Of a stretch of 64,000 bases of DNA, positions 45,331 through 54,568 are shown in pieces (the first letter of the stretch is position 1; each line of letters opens with the position of its first letter). Below the pieces are notes generated by a model, which was not told the origin of the DNA, searched no databases, and worked only from the letters and a program-made list of their open reading frames with translations. The position numbers were made by a program, and so were the translations under genes. Location: positions 1-64,000 of the forward strand of contig MUCP01000013.1 in the NCBI GenBank assembly GCA_002816875.1, read 5' to 3'. The DNA is from SAR202 cluster bacterium Io17-Chloro-G2. Its GTDB lineage: Bacteria; Chloroflexota; Dehalococcoidia; Lucifugimonadales; UBA3495.

Positions 45331-45954
45331 ATGCAGGAAATGGGCCTTTTCGAGGCGATGTACACCCAGAGGCAGATCACCCGCTTCAAGCCGGACCCGG
45401 TTCCCAGGGAAGCCATCGATAAGGTGATCGAAGCCGCCACCAAGGCGCCCAGCGGCGGCAACAACCAGCCATGGCATTTCTTTGCAATCACCGACAAGGA
45501 GTTGATCTCCAAGATAGGGGCCATCTACGGCGAGCTATGGCTGGGGGCAAGGGGAGCACAACCCCAGCCGGGGGAATCTTCGGCATATCAAGCGGCCCGG
45601 TATTTGGCTAACCATATGCACGAAGTCCCCGCCATGGTTCTCATCTGTGCCGACCATTCGCAAGCCCCGGGATATACCCCGGGGGAGCCGATGGAAAGAG
45701 GCAGGTACGGCTCCTCTATATGGCTGGCGGCGCAGAACCTTTTCCTGGCCGCGCGGGCTTTGGGTTTGGGGACGCGGCTGACCACCACCCATATCCGCCG
45801 GGAGCAAGAGATCAAAGACATGTTGGGGATGCCTGAATACGTGGAGACCATGGCCCTGACGCCGTTGGGATACTTGAGAGGAAGGTTCGGTCCCACCGAC
45901 CGGCGCCCCGTTTCGGAGGTTTCTTCCTATAACCGCTGGGGCAGCCAGGGATAA
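45331..45954 (+). CDS. Nitroreductase-family flavin oxidoreductase (paralogue of 18072)
   Basis: A 207-residue nitroreductase: MGLFEAMYTQRQITRFKPD, AATKAPSGGNNQPW, then GLGTRLTTTHI and ALTPLGYL. The shared layout and C-terminal ending (YNRWGSQG) match the enzyme at 18072, which ends SDRWGRG. AGGAGG upstream fixes ATG 45331. The MOSC-domain gene follows after 3 bases, so the pair should be one operon; the MOSC protein could supply sulfur or molybdenum-cofactor chemistry to the same pathway. Confidence 0.85.
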   Translation: MQEMGLFEAMYTQRQITRFKPDPVPREAIDKVIEAATKAPSGGNNQPWHFFAITDKELISKIGAIYGELWLGARGAQPQPGESSAYQAARYLANHMHEVPAMVLICADHSQAPGYTPGEPMERGRYGSSIWLAAQNLFLAARALGLGTRLTTTHIRREQEIKDMLGMPEYVETMALTPLGYLRGRFGPTDRRPVSEVSSYNRWGSQG

Positions 45955-45957
45955 AAG

Positions 45958-46734
45958 TTGACTTCCGCTTTGATAACCGTTCAGGCGATCCATATTGCGC
46001 CGGTCAAGTCCCTGGGTCTGGTCCAGCCCTCCAGTGTGCACGTCGGCCCAGCCGGGATAGATGAAGACCGCCGGTTTTTCCTGGTAGACCAACGGAGCGC
46101 CGTTTTGACCCAACGCCAGGTGGGAACGCTGGTGCGAATCAAACCCGATTATCAACCGGAAAAGGATTTCCTGCGCCTGAGCTTTCCCGACGGAACGGTG
46201 GTGGAAGGCGTGGTAGAGCTCCGGGACCCGGTGGAGACCATCATGTGGGGCCGGCGGGTGAGAGGCAACATGGTCTCTGGCGATTGGAGCAAAGTGCTTA
46301 CCAAGTATTGCGGGGGGACGGTCAGCCTGGTCCAATCCCGGCAGCCGGGAGAATGTTTCGACGAATATCCGGTGTCCTTACTATCCAGCGCCTCGGTGGA
46401 TCGCTTAAAACAGCGTCCTGGGGTTGGCGGCCATGTCGACGAACGGCGGTTTCGGCCCAATTTTCTTTTGGCCGGTTGTCAGGCCCACGAGGAGGACACC
46501 TGGATGGGGAGGCAGCTTCAGATAGGCGAAGGTCCAGTTTTACGGGTGATAGCCCAGGACCCACGGTGCGCCATCACCACCTTGGACCCTGAAACGGGAC
46601 AACCAGATCTGGACACTCCGTCGTTTATTAAAGAGTACCGCCCCAGCCCCGGACCAGCCTTCTTTGGCGTCTACGCTGTGGTGGAACGCCCCGGCCAGGT
46701 CTCGGTGGGTGACCAGGCCGCCGCACCAAGGTGA
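45958..46734 (+). CDS. MOSC-domain protein
   Basis: A 258-residue protein with the MOSC N-terminal beta-barrel (IAPVKSLGLVQPSSVHVGPAGIDEDRRFFLVD) and a MOSC domain containing RFRPNFLLAG and QDPRCAITTLDPETG; the Cys in RCAITTL is the conserved sulfur-carrying Cys. TTG 45958 begins 3 bases after the nitroreductase stop. Similar proteins (YcbX, mARC) reduce N-hydroxylated substrates using molybdenum cofactor, so it may form a reductase system with its neighbour. That is inference. Confidence 0.8.
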   Translation: MTSALITVQAIHIAPVKSLGLVQPSSVHVGPAGIDEDRRFFLVDQRSAVLTQRQVGTLVRIKPDYQPEKDFLRLSFPDGTVVEGVVELRDPVETIMWGRRVRGNMVSGDWSKVLTKYCGGTVSLVQSRQPGECFDEYPVSLLSSASVDRLKQRPGVGGHVDERRFRPNFLLAGCQAHEEDTWMGRQLQIGEGPVLRVIAQDPRCAITTLDPETGQPDLDTPSFIKEYRPSPGPAFFGVYAVVERPGQVSVGDQAAAPR

Positions 46735-46738
46735 CTCC

Positions 46739-47203
46739 CTAAGCGAATGGGGTCCTGGCCCAGCCTTCGTCGAAGGGCGTCCAGAAATTTGAGGTCAGCT
46801 TGAGACGCTGGAATTTCCACTCCCCATCGACCCGGACGTACTCCTCGTCATACCGGCCCGACCCCCACACCGCGCGGTTGCCTTCGGCGTAGGTGCAGGT
46901 CTGGAATAGGTACCACATGCCGGTGGCCTGGTCTCCATCCACCTGGATGATGGGGTTCATCACCATGTGGATGGCGAAGGGCAGGCGCTGGGAGGCCTGG
47001 ACGAAGAAATCCCGTATGGCTTGCCGTCCGTCTGCCCTGCCCCGCATCCCGCCGTCCCACACGGCATCTTCGGTAAACAGGCTAGCGATGCCATCGGCGT
47101 CGTAGCTGTCGTCGCAGTAGGCGCAATACCTGGCCTTTAGGCCCTTGATCGCTTCTATGTCTTCCAGATTCTGTATTCGGCGCTCCAGGTCTTCTAGACT
47201 CAT
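46739..47203 (-). CDS. NTF2-like (SnoaL-type) protein
   Basis: A 154-residue alpha+beta-barrel protein: EAIKGLKARYCAYCDDSYDADGIASLFTEDAVWDG is the typical first half, ending WKFQRLKLTSNFWTPFDEGW. Members include ring-hydroxylating dioxygenase small subunits, ketosteroid-isomerase-like enzymes and SnoaL cyclases. Candidate polar residues (Asp, His) line the barrel. The substrate is unknown; the neighbours suggest catabolism. Confidence 0.75.
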   Translation of the reverse strand: MSLEDLERRIQNLEDIEAIKGLKARYCAYCDDSYDADGIASLFTEDAVWDGGMRGRADGRQAIRDFFVQASQRLPFAIHMVMNPIIQVDGDQATGMWYLFQTCTYAEGNRAVWGSGRYDEEYVRVDGEWKFQRLKLTSNFWTPFDEGWARTPFA

Positions 47204-47257
47204 TTTCAGGCTCCTGATTCAACTAGCACCTAGTTTTGCAAGTACCCGTTAGAAAGT

Positions 47258-47328
47258 TCCGTTCGCCCTGAGCTTGTCGAAGGGTCCTTTTCCGGGAGGA
47301 TGGTTCTACAGGCTCACCACGAACGGAG
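47258..47328. repeat. Intergenic inverted repeat, GTTCG family (copy 5)
   Basis: CCGTTCGCCCTGAGCTTGTC and the following GAAGGGT face GGATGGTTCTACAGGCTCAC and the following CACGAACGG. The arms are in the opposite orientation to copies 1-3. Confidence 0.75.
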
Positions 47329-47369
47329 TTGACAATGCTGATTTCTGCGTGGACGTATTAGATTCAGAT

Positions 47370-48146
47370 TTAGATCGCCGTCCACCCGCCGTCCACCACT
47401 AGCAGGTGGCCCGTGGTGGCGCTGGCGGAAGGGCTGGCCAGGTACACCGCCGCGCCCACCAATTCCTCGGGCTGCATCCGCCTCCCTAGGGGCATGTGGG
47501 CCGCCAGGTCCCGCTGAAGTTCGTCATCGGTTTGGGTGTCGGCTTCCAGCAATCCGGGGGTTTCCGTGGGGCCGGGACCGATGGCGTTGACGGTGATGCC
47601 ATATTGGGCCCACTCCAACGCCAATGCCCGGGTCATGTTGGCCACACCGGCCTTGCTGGCGCAATAGGCAACCCGGTTCTCCCTGGCAACCAGGGCCAGT
47701 TGGGATGAGATGTTGATGATGCGGCCGCCTCCCTGCTGAATCATGACCTTGGCGGCGGCCTGGGCGCAGAAAAAGACACCCTTGAGGTTGGTGTCGATGA
47801 CCGTGTCCCAGTCTTCTTCGGTGACTTCCAAGGCCGGGCGGCGCACCCGGACCCCGGCATTGCTCACCAAGACGTCCAGCCGCCCAAAGTCCGATACGAC
47901 CCGGTCCGTGGCGTCGCCGATGCTGTTCAGGTCCAGCACGTCCAGTGGATACGCCACGCTGGACTGGCCTACCGCCTCGATCTGGGCTTGGGTCTCCCGG
48001 GCAAGGTCCAGCCGGCTGGGCATGTCCGACACAGCCACGGAGGCCCCGGCTTGGGCCAGCCCCACCGCCAACGCCCGGCCGATGCCCCTGGCAGACCCGG
48101 TGACCAACGCCACTTTTCCTTCTAGACTCAGGCCCGCGTATGGCAT
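47370..48146 (-). CDS. Short-chain dehydrogenase/reductase
   Basis: A 258-residue classical SDR: TGSARGIGRA cofactor loop, SNAGV after strand 4, ISSQLALV, and catalytic YCASKAGVAN. VSDMPSR after strand 2 has an Asp, suggesting NAD preference. The ending TTGHLLVVDGGWT is standard. About 38% similar in layout to the SDR at 26101 but not a close copy. It may oxidise a hydroxy-acid intermediate in the surrounding catabolic cluster. Confidence 0.85.
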   Translation of the reverse strand: MPYAGLSLEGKVALVTGSARGIGRALAVGLAQAGASVAVSDMPSRLDLARETQAQIEAVGQSSVAYPLDVLDLNSIGDATDRVVSDFGRLDVLVSNAGVRVRRPALEVTEEDWDTVIDTNLKGVFFCAQAAAKVMIQQGGGRIINISSQLALVARENRVAYCASKAGVANMTRALALEWAQYGITVNAIGPGPTETPGLLEADTQTDDELQRDLAAHMPLGRRMQPEELVGAAVYLASPSASATTGHLLVVDGGWTAI

Positions 48147-48312
48147 GGCGATACCCCCAAAGATGTTAATAGTGAAGCTGGGATGGGCGAATTATAGCAA
48201 GCTTGGGATGGCTTGGAACCTGCTATGGATTCGGTTGATGTCCCGATCTGGATGTAACGTGTCGATAGAATGTGGCGCTTCCATCGGGTAGAATCGCTGT
48301 AGGAGTGAGTCG

Positions 48313-48678
48313 ATGGGTACTTTCAGCCACCCGGTTGAGGTGAGCGGTATGGACGGCCAGCGTTTCGAAGCTGTAGAAGCGTTGGTTGGTACCGGCTCCA
48401 GTTACACAGTGATTCCGGCCAACCTGCTTCACGGCCTGGGTATTGCTCCTCAGGAGCGTATTGAATTCGAGCTTGCAGACGGGCGCATGATCGAGCGGGA
48501 CATTGGGGAGGCGCGAATCCGGGTTGATGGCAGGAACGCTACCACCCTGGTGGTGTTTTGCGACGAAGGAGTATCGCCCCTTTTGGAAGCCTATACCTTG
48601 GAAGGAGTCAGGCTTGCCGTTGACCCCGTGAACAAGCGCCTGGTTCCTACGGGTGCCTTGTTGATGCGTGAATCATAG
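48313..48678 (+). CDS. Retropepsin-like (clan AA) protein lacking the catalytic Asp
   Basis: A 121-residue protein with the fold of clan AA aspartic proteases: strands around the active site read VEALVGTGSSYTVIPANLL, and ADGRMIERDIGEARIRVDG follows. The catalytic motif is normally D-T/S-G; here it is G-T-G (codon GGT at residue 26), so the nucleophile-activating Asp is lost. The GGAG upstream of ATG 48313 gives a good start. It may be a binding module or regulatory decoy, not a protease. Confidence 0.7.
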   Translation: MGTFSHPVEVSGMDGQRFEAVEALVGTGSSYTVIPANLLHGLGIAPQERIEFELADGRMIERDIGEARIRVDGRNATTLVVFCDEGVSPLLEAYTLEGVRLAVDPVNKRLVPTGALLMRES

Positions 48679-48717
48679 GTTGGTTGAGGCCGTAAATCAG
48701 CGTCTGATATTTTCGAA

Positions 48718-50097
48718 TTAATGAACCCCGTCGCCGCCCAGCAGGTGGGCCAACCGCCCCAGGCTGTCAACCTCTTCCAGGCGGTCCAGCAAACCCAGGA
48801 GTTCTTGAGACGATGAATCGGAAAGGGCAGCCGAGGCGCAGTCCCGGAATTTGTCCCGTATCTCGTCCATGGTGGTTCCCCTGAGGGCGCCGGTGTCGAT
48901 GCGGTCCGCCCGCTCCTTCAGAACACGGCCATCCTTAAGGTGGACTTCTACCTCGTTATATGCCTCGATCCAGCTGGGTTGGCCTTCATTCCCGGAGATG
49001 CGGCGCATGTTCACCTTGGGAATGAATTCCTGGGCTTCTTTCCGTTGCACTTGACCGTCGGTGAAACTGCTTAGGCCAACGCCGCCGTCCAGCAGCGACG
49101 CGGCCAGGCAATATTGCATGCTGAATTTTCCTTCCAGGGCGGATTCGGGACGGTAGTGGATCAATGACCGGGGCGGGTCAAAGTCCACCAGCACGTCCAC
49201 TTTTTCTACCTGCTCCGCCTGGACACGTTCTTTGGCCAAGAGCTCGGACATGGCGTCCAGGGCCAGGTGAGCGCTGCCGCAGCAAGGGTATTTCTTGATC
49301 TCTATGCCCGATTCCACCAGGTAGCATTTCTCACCCAGGTTTTGCAGGACCCGGTCCGGGTCATAACCCTGGCCTCCTGAGAATGCTCGCATGAATCCGA
49401 ACCTGGCTTCGATGGCGTCGTCCGAGGCGGTGAACCCAGATTTGATCAGCTTGGCTGAAACGACACCGGTGCGGCAGGCGGCACCGGCGTGGAATGGCTT
49501 GGTCATGGTTCCGAAATTCGCCCTCAACCCGGCGGCTTGAGAAGCGGCGAGAGAGATTGCCATGGCGGTGTGCTGGGCGTCTAACTTCAGGATACTGGAA
49601 GCGGCTGCCGCCGCGCCCAAGGCGCCCAACGGCCCGGTGGGATGCCAGCCCAAGTCGTCGGCATAAGCCACGCTCATAGCCTCGCCCACGCTGCAGGCGA
49701 CTTCGAAGCCCAGCATGTAGGCCAACAACACGTCTTCGCCCGACGCGGCTTGCTCCTCTGCCAGGGCTAGGGTGCCCGGCAACAAAACAGCGGTAGGGTG
49801 TCCTTTTACTGCCCGGGTGATGTCGTCGTAGTCCAGGGCATGGGACATGGCGCCGTTGACCAAAGCGGCGTCGGGGGAAGATGTTTTAAACCCGCGGCCG
49901 ATGACCGTGGCGGCGGGAACGCCTCCGTTGGCGTTGACGAAATCGGACAGCACCTGCGCCAACGGTTCAGCCGAACCCGCCAGCGCGCAAGCCAGGCAGT
50001 CGATGATGGCCCCCTTGGCGGCCTCCACCGCGTCGGCCGGAAAGTTTTCCAGACCGGTGCCGTTGACGTATTCGCCGATCCGTTGGGTGATTTCCAT
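48718..50097 (-). CDS. MmgE/PrpD-family protein
   Basis: A 459-residue MmgE/PrpD protein (2-methylcitrate dehydratase superfamily), starting MEITQRIGEYV, with DCLACALAGS, GHPTAVLLPGTLALAEEQ and FKLVESGIEIKKYPCCGSAHLA-like segments. GAGGGAG upstream supports ATG 50097; the longer open frame has no ribosome binding site. PrpD-like enzymes dehydrate 2-methylcitrate, and others isomerise or decarboxylate related acids. No methylcitrate synthase gene is nearby. Confidence 0.82.
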   Translation of the reverse strand: MEITQRIGEYVNGTGLENFPADAVEAAKGAIIDCLACALAGSAEPLAQVLSDFVNANGGVPAATVIGRGFKTSSPDAALVNGAMSHALDYDDITRAVKGHPTAVLLPGTLALAEEQAASGEDVLLAYMLGFEVACSVGEAMSVAYADDLGWHPTGPLGALGAAAAASSILKLDAQHTAMAISLAASQAAGLRANFGTMTKPFHAGAACRTGVVSAKLIKSGFTASDDAIEARFGFMRAFSGGQGYDPDRVLQNLGEKCYLVESGIEIKKYPCCGSAHLALDAMSELLAKERVQAEQVEKVDVLVDFDPPRSLIHYRPESALEGKFSMQYCLAASLLDGGVGLSSFTDGQVQRKEAQEFIPKVNMRRISGNEGQPSWIEAYNEVEVHLKDGRVLKERADRIDTGALRGTTMDEIRDKFRDCASAALSDSSSQELLGLLDRLEEVDSLGRLAHLLGGDGVH

Positions 50098-50261
50098 GGT
50101 TGACTCCCTCAGGACGTCTGATAAGTTTATTCTATCAGGCCTCTGGCCGGGTGGGGTCAAAACGAGATTGCATGGAGCAAATACTCCAGAGGGCGCCGGA
50201 ATGAGGATGGTGCAGGCCAAAGGTCGGGTCAGTCCACCCGTGGCTTGGCGCCGGCGCCTTG

Positions 50262-51308
50262 CTACCTCACCTTGGGCAACACCTCTTGGGTTATCAACTT
50301 CAATGAGTTGATCTGGCGGTCGTAGGGTATGAGGTTGCCGTAGTTCACCTCGTACATGATCTGGTCCAATCCCAGGTCATCTTTCAAGGCGTTGATCTTC
50401 TCCACGGCGGCATCGGGGGTGCCAAACACAACCTTGTCCCTGAGCCAGTCGTCGTATTCCATCTCCAAGATGCGTTCTCCTTGGGCGCCCCAATCTCCGG
50501 TGGTGCCTCGAAGGTCGGCGTAGCCGGCTACCCGCTCTCCCAGCCGGCGCATGGAATTCATCGTGCTTTCCATCGGTTCCGAGTGGGCTTTTTCGGCGGT
50601 CTCGGCTATGTAAAACGGCACCCGCAGTCCGACCTTGGATTGACCTTGGTGCCCGGCTTCCTTCCAAGCGTCCCGGTATTCCTGTATGGCGGGTTTAAGC
50701 TCAGCCAGGGTGAATACCCGGGAAGGATTGATCAGGATGGGGTAACCCATGCGGCCGGATATAGCGAAGCTCTCCACCGAGGTGATGCCCATGGTGATGG
50801 GAGGATGGGGGTCTTGGTAGGGATGGGGCGCGATACCCACGTCGTCGCACGAGTAATGTTCTCCGGAAAAGGAGAACCGTTCGTTGGTCCAGGCGCTGAT
50901 GATGATCTCCAGGAACTCGTCGAACCGGCCCCGGCTTTCATGGAAGGGCACGTTATAGCCCTCGTGAACGTTTGGGAAAGTGCCCCGGCCGATGCCGAAT
51001 TCCACCCGGCCGTGGCTGATGTGGTCCAGGGTCGCCACTTCCTCAGCGATGCGTATGGGGTTGCCCAAAGGGAGTATTTGCACCGCCAAGCCGATGCGCA
51101 TTCGCTCGGTGCGGGCGGCGATGGCGCTGGCCACTGTAACGGGAGCGGAGAGCACAGACCGGTCGATGTTGAAATGGTATTCCGCCAGCCATACGGAGTC
51201 CACGCCCAATTCTTCGGCCTTGTCCACCAGATTGAAGGACTCCTCGAATGCATCCCTCTGGGTCATCTCACCCCGGCGGGAAAACTCTAAGAACAGTGGA
51301 AAGTCCAT
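50262..51308 (-). CDS. LLM-class flavin-dependent oxidoreductase (luciferase-like)
   Basis: A 348-residue bacterial-luciferase-fold monooxygenase: MDFPLFLEFSRR, WLAEYHFNIDRS, GRVEFGIGRGTFPN, and IGFGTPDAAVE-like C-terminal features. GGAGG 5 bases before ATG 51308 sets the start. FMN- or F420-dependent members oxidise ketones, sulfonates or aromatics. It is divergent from the MFS gene, with which it may share a catabolic role. Confidence 0.83.
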   Translation of the reverse strand: MDFPLFLEFSRRGEMTQRDAFEESFNLVDKAEELGVDSVWLAEYHFNIDRSVLSAPVTVASAIAARTERMRIGLAVQILPLGNPIRIAEEVATLDHISHGRVEFGIGRGTFPNVHEGYNVPFHESRGRFDEFLEIIISAWTNERFSFSGEHYSCDDVGIAPHPYQDPHPPITMGITSVESFAISGRMGYPILINPSRVFTLAELKPAIQEYRDAWKEAGHQGQSKVGLRVPFYIAETAEKAHSEPMESTMNSMRRLGERVAGYADLRGTTGDWGAQGERILEMEYDDWLRDKVVFGTPDAAVEKINALKDDLGLDQIMYEVNYGNLIPYDRQINSLKLITQEVLPKVR

Positions 51309-51531
51309 GGGGCCTCCGGTTTCTACCTTTTCTCTAATCTGGCGAATCTGATGCTTGTGTCTATTGCTTGCGCCCATGATAGTACAGCGATGGCTTGAGG
51401 AGTCAAGCCAGGCGGTTGAATTCCCAGCCTCATGGAGGCAGCTTGCCCGCCGGGTCCGCCGTGGGTATCATGCCCTTGGCCCGTTGGCGGACGTGGGTCC
51501 CGCCGCATTACAGCAAACAAAGGGGGGGTTA

Positions 51532-52836
51532 TTGGAGCAGGTTTCTTCTTTATCTGGACCGGCAACGAGGCCGCCCGAGGGTGGGTTGAGGCAGAACAGG
51601 GGATTGATCTTAGGAAGCCTGTCTTTCGGCCACGGGATCTCCCATCTCTACGACATGGGCTTTCAAGTTTTCATGCCTGCCATAAGGGACAGCATGGGCT
51701 TGAGCTATCTTCAGGTGGCCACCATCGCGGGTATCCGGCAGGGCGGATTCGGCGTGGTCAACTTGGGCGGCGGCGTGTTGGTGGACCGGCTGAAGCGACA
51801 ATGGGGGCAGATCCTCACGGGATGCATGGTATGGTCCGCGCTGGCTTTCCTCGTTATCGCTCTGTCGCGGAACTTTCCTGTGCTGGTCATGGGGATTGTC
51901 CTATTGTCACTGCCTGGGGCGCTATGGCATTTGCCCGCCACGGCAGCCATCTCCCAACGTTTTCCCGACAGGCGGGGCTTTGCCGTCTCGATCCATGGGT
52001 TTGGCTCCAACATAGGAAACGTTCTGGGTCCGGTGGTGGCGGGGCTTTTGTTGACAGTCCTGGTGTGGAACAGCGTTCTGTTGATCTACGTGGTCCCCGC
52101 CCTGCTGCTGGCCGCTTTTGTCTGGTGGACCCTTAAAGACCTAGGCAAAGACACCGGAACAGAAACCGAGCAAAACACAAGCGTGGATGTCGCTCCGGCC
52201 GCTCAAGAGAACCGGATCAACGGACTCAGCGCCCAATTCCGGGAGGGCGCCCGGATGCTGAAAAACCCCATAATCTTGGGCCTGGTGCTTTCCTCCACCT
52301 TGCGGGGGATCGGGCTCAACGCCACCTTCCACTGGGCGCCCTTCTACCTGGAAGAGCAACTTGGTATGGGCCATTTCTCAGCCGGCGTGCACTACGCCTT
52401 GCTCACAGGAATGGGTATAGCGTCGGCGCCGGTTTTGGGCGCGCTTTCGGACAGCTTCGGGCGTAAGATGGTGCTGGTCCCCGGCATGGCCCTGGCCAGC
52501 GGGTTTTCGTTCCTGGTGGTCGGCGCGGGCGATACCATTTTTCTGGCCCTGATCCTGGCTGGGCTAGGCTTGTTCAGCTTTGCGTTGCACCAGATCATGC
52601 AGGCGGCGATGTTGGACGTGGTGGACCGGGGGACCGAGGCCACGGCCATAGGATTGATCTTTGGCATCAACGGCGTCATAGGCGGCGCCTCCCCTTTCTT
52701 GGCTACTTTGATCATCAGCCACCTGGGAGGTTTTGGCTCGATTTTCTATTACAGCGGTATCCTGACTGCTTTGGCCGCGGTGACCATCATTTTCATACCG
52801 CTGCGCCGCAGGGAAGTGGCGGGAACCGCGGAATGA
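51532..52836 (+). CDS. MFS transporter
   Basis: A protein of about 434 residues with roughly twelve membrane helices: SFGHGISHLYDMGFQVFMPAIRDSMGLSY begins the first, and GALSDSFGRKMVLVPG is the cytoplasmic loop motif between helices 8 and 9. TTG 51532 is preferred, as the longer open frame adds about 59 residues that look like shadow sequence from the divergent flavin-oxidoreductase promoter; GGGGGG precedes the TTG. The exact start is uncertain. Likely uptake of an organic acid used by the surrounding enzymes. Confidence 0.75.
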   Translation: MEQVSSLSGPATRPPEGGLRQNRGLILGSLSFGHGISHLYDMGFQVFMPAIRDSMGLSYLQVATIAGIRQGGFGVVNLGGGVLVDRLKRQWGQILTGCMVWSALAFLVIALSRNFPVLVMGIVLLSLPGALWHLPATAAISQRFPDRRGFAVSIHGFGSNIGNVLGPVVAGLLLTVLVWNSVLLIYVVPALLLAAFVWWTLKDLGKDTGTETEQNTSVDVAPAAQENRINGLSAQFREGARMLKNPIILGLVLSSTLRGIGLNATFHWAPFYLEEQLGMGHFSAGVHYALLTGMGIASAPVLGALSDSFGRKMVLVPGMALASGFSFLVVGAGDTIFLALILAGLGLFSFALHQIMQAAMLDVVDRGTEATAIGLIFGINGVIGGASPFLATLIISHLGGFGSIFYYSGILTALAAVTIIFIPLRRREVAGTAE

Positions 52837-52870
52837 TTCCGGGTAACCTGTTATATATGAGGAGGAGATT

Positions 52871-53776
52871 ATGCCCATAACAAAGATGCATCCAGAGCTC
52901 GACCGGATCGTGTCACCGGACCAGGCGATCGAAGAACTGGGCAACGGATTCGGCGGCGACGGCGGCCCTGCCGAGGGGCCATTATGGTGGAAGGAAGGCG
53001 GGTATCTGCTGTTCAGCGACATCCACAACAACCGGCGGATGAAGTGGGCGCCCGGAACCGGGATTGCCACGTTTGTGGAACCCACCAACCGGGCCAACGG
53101 GCTGACCCGCGACCTGGCGGGGAGGCTGCTGGCTTGCGAGCATGATTCCCGCCGCGTGACCCGCACCGAACCCGACGGGAGCATCACCGTGGTAGCCAAC
53201 AGCTACCAGGGCCGCCAATTGAACCGGCCCAATGACCTGGTGGTCAAATCCGACGGGTGCATCTACATCACCGATCCGTGGACCAGTCCGTTGCCCCAGC
53301 AACAATGGGACCTCAGCTTTTCCGGGGTTTACCGTGTCACGCCGGACTTGGGCACGCTGACCCTATTGGTGGATGATTTCCTGGTCCCCAACGGGCTGGC
53401 ATTCTCTCCTGATGAGAGCATACTTTACATAAACGACTCGCGGCGGGGGCACATCCGCGCCTTCGACATGCAGCCCAACGGCGCTCTGGCCAGGGGCAGC
53501 GACCGGATATTTTGCGATCTTAGGGGTGACCAACCGGGGGTTCCCGACGGCATGAAGGTGGATGTGGAAGGAAACGTTTACTGCGGCGGCTCCGGCGGCG
53601 TCTGGATCATAGACCCCGCGGGAAAGCATCTGGGGACGATCGAACATGGCCAAACAGCCACTACCAATGTGGCCTGGGGAGGCGATGACTGGAAGACTTT
53701 GTTCTTCACCAGCCGGAACACTTTGGGAAGGGTGCAAATGAAAATTGCCGGGATGCCTGTGCCGGCGGCGGCGTGA
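52871..53776 (+). CDS. SMP-30/gluconolactonase-family beta-propeller
   Basis: A 301-residue six-bladed propeller with the metal-binding residues Glu in AEGPLWW, Asn and Asp in RPNDLVVKSDG, and Asp in PDGMKVDVEG. AGGAGGAGATT upstream of ATG 52871 is a strong start signal. It should hydrolyse a lactone or act as an organophosphatase-like hydrolase. It lies in line with a carboxymuconolactone decarboxylase-like gene, which fits ring-cleavage catabolism. Confidence 0.85.
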   Translation: MPITKMHPELDRIVSPDQAIEELGNGFGGDGGPAEGPLWWKEGGYLLFSDIHNNRRMKWAPGTGIATFVEPTNRANGLTRDLAGRLLACEHDSRRVTRTEPDGSITVVANSYQGRQLNRPNDLVVKSDGCIYITDPWTSPLPQQQWDLSFSGVYRVTPDLGTLTLLVDDFLVPNGLAFSPDESILYINDSRRGHIRAFDMQPNGALARGSDRIFCDLRGDQPGVPDGMKVDVEGNVYCGGSGGVWIIDPAGKHLGTIEHGQTATTNVAWGGDDWKTLFFTSRNTLGRVQMKIAGMPVPAAA

Positions 53777-53849
53777 CCGTTCTTACGGATCAAGGTCTAT
53801 CCCGCCAAAGATGTACAAAATATTTCGAAATGCATAGGGAGGTAAGTCA

Positions 53850-54398
53850 ATGGCTAGATTAGACAACCTGACCAGGGACCAACTCAAGCCGGAAGACCAA
53901 CAATTCTTTGACGAGATCTCGGGCAGCAGAGGCAGCGTACGGGGTCCTTACGGGGTGTTGCTGCACAGCCCCAAGCTGGCCGCCCGGGTGGCCCACACAG
54001 GCACTCACGTGCGTTTCGATTTTGATTGGCCCGAAGCATTGAAGGAAACGGTCATCCTGGCCACGGCCAGGGAGATCAAATCCCAGTACGAGTTCACGGC
54101 CCACGCCAGATTGGCCCGGCAGGCAGGCGCTTCGGAATCGACCATCAAGGCCCTAGCCGACGGCACGGCGCCCGCCGGCCTTTCTGGCGACGAAGAGTTG
54201 GTCGTTCGCTATACCCAACAACTGCTGCGCGACCATAAGATCACCGACGCAACATACCAAGCGGTGGTGGACCGGTTTGGCGTGCAGGACACCGTGAATC
54301 TCACCGGGCTTATTGGCCACTACCTATTGGTTGGCCAGGTGTTGGCGGCGTTTGAGGTTGAACTGGCCCCGGACATGGCTCCCGAACTGGTGGTGTAG
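53850..54398 (+). CDS. Carboxymuconolactone decarboxylase-like protein
   Basis: A 182-residue helical protein of the CMD/AhpD superfamily: LPETVILATAREIKSQYEFTAHARLARQAG-like sequence with the conserved EFTAHA. It lacks the CxxC pair of AhpD peroxidases, so it is more likely to act on a lactone or be a structural relative. GGGAGG before ATG 53850 supports the start. Confidence 0.8.
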   Translation: MARLDNLTRDQLKPEDQQFFDEISGSRGSVRGPYGVLLHSPKLAARVAHTGTHVRFDFDWPEALKETVILATAREIKSQYEFTAHARLARQAGASESTIKALADGTAPAGLSGDEELVVRYTQQLLRDHKITDATYQAVVDRFGVQDTVNLTGLIGHYLLVGQVLAAFEVELAPDMAPELVV

Positions 54399-54568
54399 AC
54401 CTTCTCTGACACCCCAGCCAAGGGTGGTAAAGCCTATGGAATGCGTTGACGGTAAATTGTAGCGAGGGTAAAATTTGCCCAACCTCAGACCGGAGATTTA
54501 GTCTCAACCGGATTGATGCCGGCCTAAGGGTTGGCCAACCGCGCCGGGGCCGCATAGGAAGGACGCAT

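Noticed and set aside
50481-51290. A 269-residue plus-strand open frame over the LLM oxidoreductase
   Set aside because: It is a shadow of the LLM gene on the minus strand, which has a good ribosome binding site and family motifs.
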